From the NCBI GenBank assembly GCA_002404795.1, contig DHKK01000043.1, positions 1 to 5,770 on the forward strand: 5,770 nt of DNA, written 5' to 3'. The stretch comes from Clostridiales bacterium UBA4696 (lineage in GTDB: Bacteria > Bacillota > Clostridia > Oscillospirales > Oscillospiraceae). Below, piece by piece: positions 1 through 5,332 of the stretch; position 1 is the first letter of the stretch; the number at the start of each line of letters is the position of its first letter. The notes under the pieces were generated by a model. It was not told where the DNA came from, ran no database searches, and saw only the letters and a list, made by a program, of their open reading frames with translations. The translations under genes and the position numbers were made by a program.

Positions 1-21
1 CGATCCCGCTTATCTCCACCA
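1..21 (+). tRNA. 3' end of a tRNA gene, probably tRNA-Ala (partial, cut by window start)
   Basis: The first 21 bases read as the end of a tRNA. Bases 1-5 are the last five of a seven-base T-loop. Bases 6-10 (CCGCT) are the 3' strand of the T-stem, 11-17 (TATCTCC) the 3' strand of the acceptor stem, 18 the discriminator A, and 19-21 an encoded CCA. A U at acceptor position 70 would give the G3.U70 pair that is the alanine identity element, and the T-arm matches typical Firmicutes tRNA-Ala. The anticodon is outside the window. A tyrosine tRNA or tmRNA also ends in CTCCACCA, but their T-arms fit less well. A terminator follows directly, which supports a real RNA gene end. tRNA 3' ends are common integration sites for mobile elements, which matters given the phage-like genes beside it. 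Confidence 0.75.
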
Positions 22-28
22 AACGATT

Positions 29-63
29 AAGGCTGGAAATCGAATGGTTTCCAGCCTTTTTCT
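29..63 (+). terminator. Rho-independent terminator of the tRNA transcript
   Basis: An 11-bp perfect stem (29-39 with 48-58, AAGGCTGGAAA / TTTCCAGCCTT) closes an 8-nt loop. It runs into a T-rich tract (57-63 and beyond) on the plus strand. It lies 8 bases after the encoded CCA, as expected for a tRNA transcript end. The minus strand lacks a comparable U-run, so the direction is plus. Confidence 0.85.
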
Positions 64-160
64 TTGCTTTTGCGAATTTTTATCATCGAAACAGGCAATC
101 TGTCCGGTGTGCTGATTTTCTGCATTTTTTGAAAAACCCGCACCAAAACCCACACGGAGC

Positions 161-201
161 AAAAAACAGCGCAGGAAAATCGTTGTTCTCCTGCGCTGTT
201 T
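161..201 (-). terminator. Rho-independent terminator of the minus-strand phage-like operon
   Basis: A 13-bp perfect stem (189-201 with 164-176, AAACAGCGCAGGA on the minus strand) encloses a 12-nt loop. On the minus strand it is followed by a run of six U (166-161). It starts 16 bases past the stop codon of the last minus-strand gene, so it ends the leftward operon. Together with the tRNA terminator it insulates the two convergent transcripts. Confidence 0.9.
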
Positions 202-216
202 CTGCACCTATTGTTA

Positions 217-690
217 TTACTCTTTCACCTTGAATCCGCTTTCCGTCAAAGATTTTGCCAGCGCCTCCCGCACAAGCCCGGTTCCGATTGCAAGCTCCTG
301 CGCTTTCTGATGGAACGGACGCGCCTGCTTTGTTTTGTAAATCGCCGACTTCTTCCATTGATAGCCCTTGCCGCTTTCCACGACCGGCGCGATCAACCGT
401 CCGCTGTCCCGATCCCGACTCCTGTCCTGCACCTCCAGCGTCATGGTTGACGGGTCATACTTCGCTTCCATCACGTTCCAGTCCTGCAAGCCGCCGGGCT
501 CACCGGTGTCATCCCGCCGAACATACGGATGATCCTCGCTGCGTTTATAGACCTTCTCGCTATAGACCTCAGACCCGACCGCTGATACGATCGCTGCACG
601 GACAGCATCGGCCACGTCGCCTTCCATTGCCTTTCCGATTGCATCGTCCAGGTGTCGGTTAAAATCCCGAACAAAATCTTCGATTGCCAT
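217..690 (-). CDS. Phage tail/neck-like protein (HK97 gp10-like), 157 aa
   Basis: This is probably a phage head-tail joining or tail-completion protein. The N-terminus (residues 1-40) is a predicted amphipathic helix rich in D, A and R. A tyrosine-rich stretch follows with YVRRDD and GGLQDWN (56-72), then a strand-like segment TMTLEVQD (82-89) and IAPVVESGKGY (100-110). The C-terminus has RPFHQKAQELA (124-134) and a final helix ending GFKVKE. The order 'Y-x-RR-D...GGL', 'L-x-V', 'AP-VVE-x-G-x-GY', 'RPF' resembles, from recall, gp10-like proteins of Clostridia prophages, with no alignment run. The ATG start has AAGGAG seven bases upstream. It is the last gene of the leftward operon, 111 bases after its upstream neighbour; that gap holds a small CCCGG/CCGGG hairpin (748-761) and no gene. 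No other structural phage genes are visible, so it may be a remnant. Confidence 0.8.
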   Translation of the reverse strand: MAIEDFVRDFNRHLDDAIGKAMEGDVADAVRAAIVSAVGSEVYSEKVYKRSEDHPYVRRDDTGEPGGLQDWNVMEAKYDPSTMTLEVQDRSRDRDSGRLIAPVVESGKGYQWKKSAIYKTKQARPFHQKAQELAIGTGLVREALAKSLTESGFKVKE

Positions 691-801
691 AAAAAACTCC
701 TTGTAAAAGCGAGAGCACGGCGTAGTGCCGGACTCCTGCGGTTCCTGCCCGGCTTTCCGGGGGTATTCTGATTTTTCCGTCCCAATACAAGCCTTGCGCG
801 T

Positions 802-1320
802 TCACAGTTCATACCGTTCTCCGTCCTGCGCCGTACAGAGCGTTGCGCGGTTCAGAAACGTCTGACTCAGCGCTTCACGCGCCGCCGTCTGATTTGCGGC
901 CCGTACCCGAACCGTTGTCCGTGTACCGTCTTCATTTTCCCGTGAAAATGTGTAGATCGCCGTCTTTGCCGTCTGTTGCCGGGCCTGCGCCGCGACCTCC
1001 GCCCGGTGCTGCTCTGCTTCCTGTTTCAACTCAAACCATGCAGGCGGCTGTCCGTCGTCTTCGTCTCCGGGCTTCCAATATTCCGGCAGACTCATATAGC
1101 CAGCGTCATGCAGCAGATTGAGCGTAATTCGGAGCATTTCTCCTTCAACGTCAAAAAAACTGCCGTCCCAATCAAAGCGCTTCTTAAAATTGGTTTTCCA
1201 GATGAAATGCTTTAATTTTCCGCCGATTTCTGCCTTTGCCACAGAAATAGACCCCCACGGCGATGGAAAGGTAACACAGACAGGCGTGGCCCGTTCCAGC
1301 AGCTCATGCGTGACCAGCAT
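802..1320 (-). CDS. Hypothetical protein in phage-like operon, 172 aa
   Basis: I do not recognise the family. Residues 1-75 look like a compact mixed alpha/beta region rich in aromatics (FPSPWGSISVAKAEIGG, WKTNFKKRFDWDGSFF, then MLRITLNLLHDAGYMSLPEYW). Residues 84-97 are an acidic linker, 98-118 a charged helix that may be a coiled coil (QEAEQHRAEVAAQARQQ), and 122-160 a small C-terminal unit (IYTFSREN..., TTVRVRAANQTAAREALSQTF) that could be a beta-hairpin plus helix. There is no signal peptide or membrane span. The ATG at 1320 has GGAGGG with five bases between. A longer reading from a TTG at 1359 adds 13 residues but lacks a ribosome binding site. The gene lies 72 bases after the 225-aa gene and before the tail-like gene on the same strand. 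Confidence 0.7.
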   Translation of the reverse strand: MLVTHELLERATPVCVTFPSPWGSISVAKAEIGGKLKHFIWKTNFKKRFDWDGSFFDVEGEMLRITLNLLHDAGYMSLPEYWKPGDEDDGQPPAWFELKQEAEQHRAEVAAQARQQTAKTAIYTFSRENEDGTRTTVRVRAANQTAAREALSQTFLNRATLCTAQDGERYEL

Positions 1321-1392
1321 CTGCGCCCTCCGCTTTTTCAAAGCCGTTTCTTGCAGCAAGCTGCCGGCCGCGGCGATGAGAGAATTTCCACA

Positions 1393-2070
1393 TTATTGCA
1401 CACCCCACCGTTGAAAAAGTTCGCCGAGCGTGTTTCCGCATTCTGATGCACCCAACCCAATTTTCTTGAGCAGCGCTTTGATGTCATCCGGAATAGGCCC
1501 GTAAATCTTTTGCCCGTATGTGCCGTCATATGTGCCGTCACTCTCTGCTGTTGCAGGCGTGACCCCGTTCCGCCGGAGAAATGCGTCAATATCGCTCTCT
1601 GCGGCCTCCCGGTGTCTATACTGGACGTTGTTGAACGGCGCATAGAATTCGCTGGGAGCCAGGTTCTTCGCCTTGAGATCGGCTGCCTTTTTCGCTTCTT
1701 CGACGGCCCAATGAAATTCCGACTCATTCGGGCAAAGGACATTGACCCACAAAATCGTATCAAGGCCGGGGAGCTCGGGCCGCTCGATCATGAATGCCGG
1801 ACTTGCACTGAGCGGGTAAGCGGTGCCGCCCTTGACAAAGTAGCCGCACATCGACGCGTTGCCGATGTAAGCGCAGGCCCGCGCCTTGTCTGCCTCGTCT
1901 TTCCATTTTTGCCATGTCGGGAAGCGCTTTGCGTCCACATAAATCCGCATGACCTTCCCAGCAGAGATTCCGTCTTCTACCACATCAAAGTATGGCTCGT
2001 CACCGGATTTTCCCTGGAATTTGTTTCTCCAGAAGCTCAAACAATAGACTGATTCACCTGGTTTTCTCAT
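1393..2070 (-). CDS. Hypothetical protein in phage-like operon, 225 aa
   Basis: I do not recognise the family. The protein looks soluble, with no signal peptide or transmembrane segment. Visible parts are an N-terminal region rich in Y, F and W (residues 1-60), a central cysteine-containing stretch (ACAYIGNASMCGYF, 65-78), and a hydrophobic strand-like segment TILWVNVLCP (105-114). These are followed by a charged helix (118-136), a segment AESDIDAFLRRNGV (157-170) suggestive of a helical adaptor, a short tandem repeat DGTYDGTY (178-185), and a helical C-terminus. The ATG start overlaps the previous gene by 17 bases, suggesting translational coupling, with a modest AAAGGA about 10 bases upstream. 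The overlap and shared strand place it in the leftward operon. A phage morphogenesis or accessory role is only inferred from the tail-like gene downstream. Confidence 0.75.
   Translation of the reverse strand: MRKPGESVYCLSFWRNKFQGKSGDEPYFDVVEDGISAGKVMRIYVDAKRFPTWQKWKDEADKARACAYIGNASMCGYFVKGGTAYPLSASPAFMIERPELPGLDTILWVNVLCPNESEFHWAVEEAKKAADLKAKNLAPSEFYAPFNNVQYRHREAAESDIDAFLRRNGVTPATAESDGTYDGTYGQKIYGPIPDDIKALLKKIGLGASECGNTLGELFQRWGVQ
1517..1540. repeat. Exact 12-bp tandem duplication inside the 225-aa gene
   Basis: TATGTGCCGTCA occurs twice back to back on the plus strand. The unit is a multiple of three, so in the minus-strand gene it simply doubles the residues DGTY to DGTYDGTY without shifting the frame. 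It sits in a probable flexible linker between two helical parts of the protein and is probably a slippage product. Confidence 0.85.
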
Positions 2071-2248
2071 TTACATTTTCCTTTCCGCCGCTTGCTGCGG
2101 CCTGCATTTGATTGAATTTCCGTAGCCAATAGCGGTCACGGCTCTCTTTTTCTCGCTCGCGCATTTCCTGACTGTCTCGGCGGCGTTTTCGCGCATAGTC
2201 CCGCATGTACGCCGCACGGGCAGCCCGTATTTTTTCCGAATCGTTCAA
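2054..2248 (-). CDS. Small basic helical protein, first gene of phage-like operon, 64 aa
   Basis: This is a short, highly charged, probably all-helical protein. Residues 1-30 are rich in R, A and K (RAAYMRDYARKRRRDSQEMR) and 31-50 continue with EREKESRDRYWLRKFNQMQ. Small R/Y/W-rich proteins with an 'YMRDYARK...RYWLRK' flavour occur in Clostridia prophages and conjugative elements. The function is unknown, but the basic N-terminal half could bind nucleic acid. The start is TTG at 2248, supported by GGGAGG (2257-2262) eight bases upstream. Its end overlaps the start of the 225-aa gene by 17 bases. It is preceded by a roughly 200-nt structured leader and a strong promoter, so it is the first gene of the transcript. 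Confidence 0.7.
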   Translation of the reverse strand: MNDSEKIRAARAAYMRDYARKRRRDSQEMREREKESRDRYWLRKFNQMQAAASGGKENVNEKTR

Positions 2249-2278
2249 GAAGCAATCCTCCCGTCAAAAAATGTTGCA

Positions 2279-2451
2279 GGGTGCGGCCAACAAAGCATAA
2301 AGAAAAAGCGCCGGTTTGATACATTCCCAAAAGGAAATCGCACCAAACCAGCGCATATGCTTCTCTATTCTGCTGACCGCACCCGCCCTTTATTTGCCGG
2401 TCTGGTCCGGCGCTTGGGGTGAGTGAAAGACTTGAAAAGGCATTCCGCCTT
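2279..2451 (-). ncRNA. Structured leader RNA (candidate attenuator or cis-regulatory RNA)
   Basis: This lies between the leftward promoter and the TTG start of the first phage-like gene. In transcript order it holds a 5-bp hairpin near the predicted start (2437-2451), a GC hairpin with a 6-nt loop (2396-2411), and a long multi-part hairpin (2279-2384). The long hairpin stacks 14 bp (2371-2384 with 2279-2292), then 7 bp (2356-2362 with 2293-2299), 11 bp (2344-2354 with 2308-2318) and 6 bp (2333-2338 with 2323-2328), closed by a four-base loop. The four non-Watson-Crick positions in these arms are G.U pairs on the minus strand but A-C mismatches on the plus strand, so the minus-strand RNA is the likely functional molecule. 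I cannot match it to a named riboswitch or ncRNA family. Confidence 0.55.
2299..2354 (-). terminator. Rho-independent terminator within the leader (candidate attenuator)
   Basis: On the minus strand GCGCTGGTTTG (2354-2344) pairs with CAAACCGGCGC (2318-2308): 11 bp with one G.U. It is followed at once by five U, a C and three U (2307-2299). A nested 6-bp hairpin extends the stem. The site lies about 50 bases upstream of the first gene's TTG, so unmodulated transcription should often stop here, giving an RNA of about 150 nt. Either it regulates the operon by attenuation or it produces a stable small RNA. Confidence 0.65.
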
Positions 2452-2457
2452 GTTTTT

Positions 2458-2486
2458 ATTATACCACACTTCGCGGTGGAGGGCAA
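2458..2486 (-). promoter_or_regulatory. Leftward sigma-A-type promoter of the phage-like operon
   Basis: On the minus strand there is TTGCCC (2486-2481, -35), a 17-bp spacer, and a perfect TATAAT (2463-2458, -10) preceded by TG plus one base (extended -10). A run of six A directly upstream of the -35 could serve as an UP element. Transcription would begin near 2451 and run into the structured leader. Confidence 0.75.
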
Positions 2487-2495
2487 GTTTTTTGG

Positions 2496-2524
2496 TTGTG
2501 CTGCGAAAAAGAGTGTGATATGAT
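2496..2524 (+). promoter_or_regulatory. Rightward promoter of the deaminase-dus-sigma operon
   Basis: TTGTGC (2496-2501) is followed after 17 bp by TATGAT (2519-2524), preceded by TG plus one base, an extended -10. The -35 is weak, so the extended -10 carries the call. The predicted start is near 2531, giving a leader of about 43 nt before the ATG. The -35 boxes of this and the leftward promoter are separated by only nine bases, so the two may compete or share a regulator. Confidence 0.5.
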
Positions 2525-2573
2525 AAACAGAACAGAAAAGAAGAAAGACGCCGAAGAAAACGGAGGGAGCGCC

Positions 2574-3050
2574 ATGGAGCGGATCGTAAAGGAGAACTAT
2601 TACCTGGACATCGCCGAGACCGTGCTGGAGCGGTCGACCTGCCTGCGCAGGCAGTACGGCGCGATCATCGTCCGCAACGACGAGATCGTAGCGACCGGCT
2701 ACAACGGCGCGCCGCGCGGGCGGAAAAACTGCTCCGACCTCGGCTACTGCGTGCGTGAGCAGATGCGCGTGCCGCGCGGCGAGCGGTATGAGCTGTGCCG
2801 CAGCGTGCATGCCGAGGCCAACGCGATCATCTCCGCGTCCCGCAACGAGTGCATCGGCGGCGATATCTATCTCGTCGGGCACGACGCGAAGACAGGGGAG
2901 ATCCTGTCCGACGCGACCTCATGCTCGATGTGCCGGAGAATGATCATCAACGCGGGGCTGCGGCGCGTGGTCATCCGCAATTCGCGGACTGAATTTACCA
3001 TCGTCCAGGTCCAGGACTGGATCGATCAGGACGATACGCTGGAGCTGTGA
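2574..3050 (+). CDS. Deoxycytidylate (dCMP)/cytidine deaminase family protein, 158 aa
   Basis: This is a zinc-dependent deaminase, most likely converting dCMP to dUMP to feed dTMP synthesis in the cytosol. The zinc and catalytic motif is visible as HAEANAI (His79, Glu81) plus SCSMC (Cys117, Cys120), followed by RRMIINAGLRRVVI, the usual helix and strand after the second cysteine pair. YGAIIVRNDEIVATGYNGAPRG (28-49) is the conserved N-terminal substrate region of the dCMP deaminase group. The usual proline before Cys117 is serine, and there are extra cysteines at 53, 59 and 75. I recall this pattern from Clostridia homologues, so it is probably a subfamily trait rather than a defect. The length fits the family. 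The ATG at 2574 has GGAGG seven bases upstream; a TTG at 2496 would add 26 unrelated residues across the promoter. It is the first gene of the operon, ending 4 bases before the Dus gene. ComEB is the closest named family. Confidence 0.92.
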   Translation: MERIVKENYYLDIAETVLERSTCLRRQYGAIIVRNDEIVATGYNGAPRGRKNCSDLGYCVREQMRVPRGERYELCRSVHAEANAIISASRNECIGGDIYLVGHDAKTGEILSDATSCSMCRRMIINAGLRRVVIRNSRTEFTIVQVQDWIDQDDTLEL

Positions 3051-3054
3051 CGGA

Positions 3055-4020
3055 ATGAAGATCGGGAATCTGGAGTTCCGGGGGGAGCTGGTCCTCGCGC
3101 CGATGGCGGGCGTGACGGATCTGGCCTTCCGCACGATCTGCGCGGAGCTGGGCGCGGCAGTGACGGTGACGGAGATGGTCTCGTCACGCGCGCTCATCTA
3201 TCAGGACAAAAAGAGCCGGTCGCTGCTGCACAGGACGCCCATCGGCGTCTGCGGCGCGCAGATATTCGGCAATGACCCTTCCGTGATGGCGGAGGGGGCT
3301 GCGCTCGCGCTGGAGGCGTCGGGCGCGAATTTTATCGATATCAATATGGGCTGCCCCATGCCGAAGATTGTGAACAACGGCGACGGCAGCGCCCTGATGA
3401 AGGACCCGGAGAAGGCTGCACGCATCGTCGAGGCCGTCTGCGGGGCGGTATCTGTGCCGGTGACGGTCAAGATGCGCAAAGGCTGGGACAAGGGCTCGTG
3501 CAACGCGCCCGTGCTCGCCGCCATGCTCGAGCAGGCGGGGGCCGCGGCCATCGCTGTACACGGCAGGACGAAGACGATGCTCTATTCCGGCCTTGCCGAC
3601 TGGGACAGCATCCGCGCGGTGCGCGAGGCGGTCCACATCCCGGTCATCGCCAACGGCGATATCTTCACCGCAGAGGACGCCGTGCGCTGCAAGGCCCGGA
3701 CGGGCGCGGCGCTGCTGATGCTGGGCCGGACGACGTTCGGCGACCCCTGGGTTTTCCGGCAGGCGCAGGCCGCGCTGGGCGGGATGCCCGTGCCGGAGCT
3801 GCCGCCGCTTGCCGAGCGGGTCGAGACGGCACTGCGCCAGTTCCATCTCGCGGCGCAGGACAAGGGCGAGCACATCGCCTGTCTGGAGGCCAGAAAGCAT
3901 TTCGCGTGGTATCTGCGCGGGGTGCCGCACAGCGGGTATTATAAAGAGAAAATTTCCTCGATCTCCTCCATGGACGAGATCGAGTCGATCGCAAGAGGGA
4001 TACAGAGAGATTTGAGGTGA
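3055..4020 (+). CDS. dusB: tRNA-dihydrouridine synthase, DusB-type
   Basis: This FMN-dependent enzyme reduces specific uridines in the tRNA D-loop to dihydrouridine using NADPH, in the cytosol. The TIM-barrel order is clear. It runs LVLAPMAGVTDLAFR (residues 12-26, FMN-binding start), GAQIFGND (67-74), and DINMGCPMPKIVNNGDGSAL (95-114) with catalytic Cys100. It continues with VTVKMRKGWD (136-145, FMN-contacting Lys139), AVHGRTK (167-173), IPVIANGDI (195-203) and LMLGRTTFGDPWVF (221-234, phosphate-binding loop). The C-terminal helical domain carries RKHFAWYLRG, typical of the DusB/NifR3 group. At 321 aa it is full length. The ATG lies 4 bases after the deaminase stop, with GGAG about ten bases upstream inside that gene. 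The symbol follows the family; which uridine is modified cannot be read from the sequence. Confidence 0.95.
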   Translation: MKIGNLEFRGELVLAPMAGVTDLAFRTICAELGAAVTVTEMVSSRALIYQDKKSRSLLHRTPIGVCGAQIFGNDPSVMAEGAALALEASGANFIDINMGCPMPKIVNNGDGSALMKDPEKAARIVEAVCGAVSVPVTVKMRKGWDKGSCNAPVLAAMLEQAGAAAIAVHGRTKTMLYSGLADWDSIRAVREAVHIPVIANGDIFTAEDAVRCKARTGAALLMLGRTTFGDPWVFRQAQAALGGMPVPELPPLAERVETALRQFHLAAQDKGEHIACLEARKHFAWYLRGVPHSGYYKEKISSISSMDEIESIARGIQRDLR

Positions 4021-4025
4021 AACCA

Positions 4026-4619
4026 TTGCAGGACGATATCCTGATCCGCAGAGCTGCGGCGAAGGACGAAAGCGCCTTTGAGCAGCTCATGCTGCTGCAC
4101 CAGAAGCCGGTCTACAACATCTGCTACCGCATGGCGGGCAATGCCGACGACGCGCTGGATCTGTCGCAGGAGGTATTTCTGAAGCTCTGGCGGACGCTGG
4201 AGCAGTATCAGTTCGACGCGGCCTTTTCCACCTGGCTGTTCCGGCTGACGCAGAACGTGTGCATCGATTTTCTGCGCCGCAAAAAGCGGCAGCAGCATGG
4301 TTCGCTCACGTTCTCGGACGATGAGGACGAGGGCAAGGAGCTGTCCGTCCCGGATCCGGAGCCGCTGCCAGAGGAGCGGGTCATTTTCAACGAAAAGCAG
4401 GCGGCCATCCGCGCCGCCATGAACGCGCTGCCGGTCGATTTCCGTGAGATCCTGCAGCTGCGCGTGGTGCAGGAGCTGCCGTATGAGCAGATCGCGCAGA
4501 TCATGGACCTGCCGGTCGGCACGGTCAAGTCGCGTCTGGCCCGGGCGCGGCTGCAGCTGAAAAAAAGATTGGACGCCGGGAACTTTTTTGAAACCGATGC
4601 GTCTAACAGAGCGAAATAA
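4026..4619 (+). CDS. ECF-type RNA polymerase sigma factor (RpoE/SigW-like)
   Basis: This alternative sigma factor directs RNA polymerase to a stress or envelope regulon. Region 2 covers about residues 17-88, with DALDLSQEVFLKLWRTL (core binding and -10 melting) and FSTWLFRLTQNVCIDFLRRKKR (-10 recognition helix). An acidic linker follows (99-120), then region 4 at 124-182 with ALPVDFREILQLRVVQELPYEQIAQIM and the helix-turn-helix DLPVGTVKSRLARARLQLKK (-35 recognition). At 197 aa the length is usual for ECF factors. I prefer the TTG at 4026 because GAGGTGA (4014-4020), a near-perfect ribosome binding site, lies five bases before it. A GTG at 4017 overlapping the dus stop is possible and adds three residues, but would sit inside that site. 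The anti-sigma gene follows after 17 bases, as usual when a sigma factor and its inhibitor are co-expressed. Autoregulation is common in such pairs but no ECF promoter is evident here. Confidence 0.92.
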   Translation: MQDDILIRRAAAKDESAFEQLMLLHQKPVYNICYRMAGNADDALDLSQEVFLKLWRTLEQYQFDAAFSTWLFRLTQNVCIDFLRRKKRQQHGSLTFSDDEDEGKELSVPDPEPLPEERVIFNEKQAAIRAAMNALPVDFREILQLRVVQELPYEQIAQIMDLPVGTVKSRLARARLQLKKRLDAGNFFETDASNRAK

Positions 4620-4636
4620 CTGGAGGTGGGCAAGCG

Positions 4637-5302
4637 ATGGACTGTGAAAAGGCGCTCGAGCTCATGAGCGCAGAATTGGACGGAATGTGCACCGAACAGG
4701 AGCGGGCGGCGCTGCAGGCCCATCTGGAGGCGTGCGCGGACTGCCGCGAGACCTACCGGCAGCTGCACGCGCTGGACGAGGCGCTGCAGGATGCGGAGCT
4801 GGAGCCGCCGCAGGCGCTGCATGACAATGTCATGCGGCAGATCCGGAAGGAAAAGAAGCCGGCCCGCCGCGTCTGGCTCCCGGCTGCGGCCATCGCCGCG
4901 GCAGCGGCGCTCGTGCTGCTGGCGGGGCACGCGGGGATCTTGTCCCTGCCGGGCTTTGACCGGGAGAACTCCGTGACGGTCAACGTCGGCTCGGCGGCCG
5001 AGCGGATCTTCGAGCAAATCGAGCCCGAGGCGGGCGAGCCGGACCCGGCTGCCGCGGAGGAAGCGGCGGCACTGTCGGCCGAGACGAAGCTCGACGTGCT
5101 GCTCCTGTGGGGGCAGGGGACCCCGGCGGAGCTGCGCGCGACGCCGTATGAGACGACGCAGACTGGCGCGCGGCTCTACCGCGTGACGGGAAAGCTGGCC
5201 CAGGAGCTGCTGGACCACTACGCCGCGGCCCTGTACGCCGCGGACAGCGATTTTTCCGATCTGCCGGAGCAGGAAGAGGCCTGCGTGCTGGTGATGGAGT
5301 AA
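4637..5302 (+). CDS. Anti-sigma factor with zinc-binding ZAS (zf-HC2) domain, single-pass membrane protein
   Basis: This is the predicted inhibitor of the sigma factor just upstream. The N-terminal cytoplasmic part has the ZAS zinc motif H-x3-C-x2-C (His29, Cys33, Cys36, in AHLEACADC), with Cys3 as a possible fourth ligand, in a helical domain that clamps sigma. A basic stretch RKEKKPARR (70-78) precedes one transmembrane helix (about 80-102, Ala/Leu-rich), so the N-terminus should be inside. The rest (about 105-221) would lie outside: an acidic Ala/Glu-rich linker (129-147), then a small domain (TKLDVLLLWGQGTPAELRATPY, LYRVTGKLAQELLDHYAAALY). I do not recognise the outer domain; it may sense the signal or be cleaved. 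The start is ATG with GGAGGTGG seven bases upstream. The stop is followed after 30 bases by the zinc-ribbon gene. Confidence 0.9.
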   Translation: MDCEKALELMSAELDGMCTEQERAALQAHLEACADCRETYRQLHALDEALQDAELEPPQALHDNVMRQIRKEKKPARRVWLPAAAIAAAAALVLLAGHAGILSLPGFDRENSVTVNVGSAAERIFEQIEPEAGEPDPAAAEEAAALSAETKLDVLLLWGQGTPAELRATPYETTQTGARLYRVTGKLAQELLDHYAAALYAADSDFSDLPEQEEACVLVME

Positions 5303-5332
5303 GAAAGTGCTGCGCAGAACAGGAGGTAGACG

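Noticed and set aside
471..812. Minus-strand frame of 113 codons bridging the gap before the tail-like gene
   Set aside because: It overlaps most of the tail-like gene in another frame, has no good ribosome binding site, and its sequence looks like a shifted reading.
1321..1359. Longer start (TTG 1359) for the 172-aa phage-like gene
   Set aside because: No ribosome binding site precedes it, whereas ATG 1320 has GGAGGG at the right distance.
2279..2384. Integron attC recombination site
   Set aside because: The length and imperfect palindrome fit, but the required core motifs (RYYYAAC and GTTRRRY) are absent and there is no integron integrase.
2249..2451. Retron msr-msd or CRISPR-associated RNA
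   Set aside because: No reverse transcriptase, Cas gene or spaced direct repeats are present; a leader hairpin before a gene explains the structure better.
2437..2460. Plus-strand terminator (AAGGC/GCCTT hairpin followed by T-rich bases)
   Set aside because: The stem is only 5 bp, there is no plus-strand gene upstream, and the T-rich stretch is the complement of the leftward -10 region.
2496..2573. Longer deaminase start at TTG 2496
   Set aside because: It would place the start inside the predicted -35 box and add 26 residues unlike the family; ATG 2574 has a strong ribosome binding site.
2136..2882. Open minus-strand frame of 248 codons across the divergent promoter region
   Set aside because: It runs antisense into the deaminase gene, crosses both promoters and the hairpin leader, and overlaps the 64-aa gene in another frame.
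3184..4026. Open minus-strand frame of 280 codons opposite dusB
   Set aside because: It is antisense to a clear full-length Dus enzyme; the sequence is low-complexity Arg/His/Ala and has no recognisable motif.
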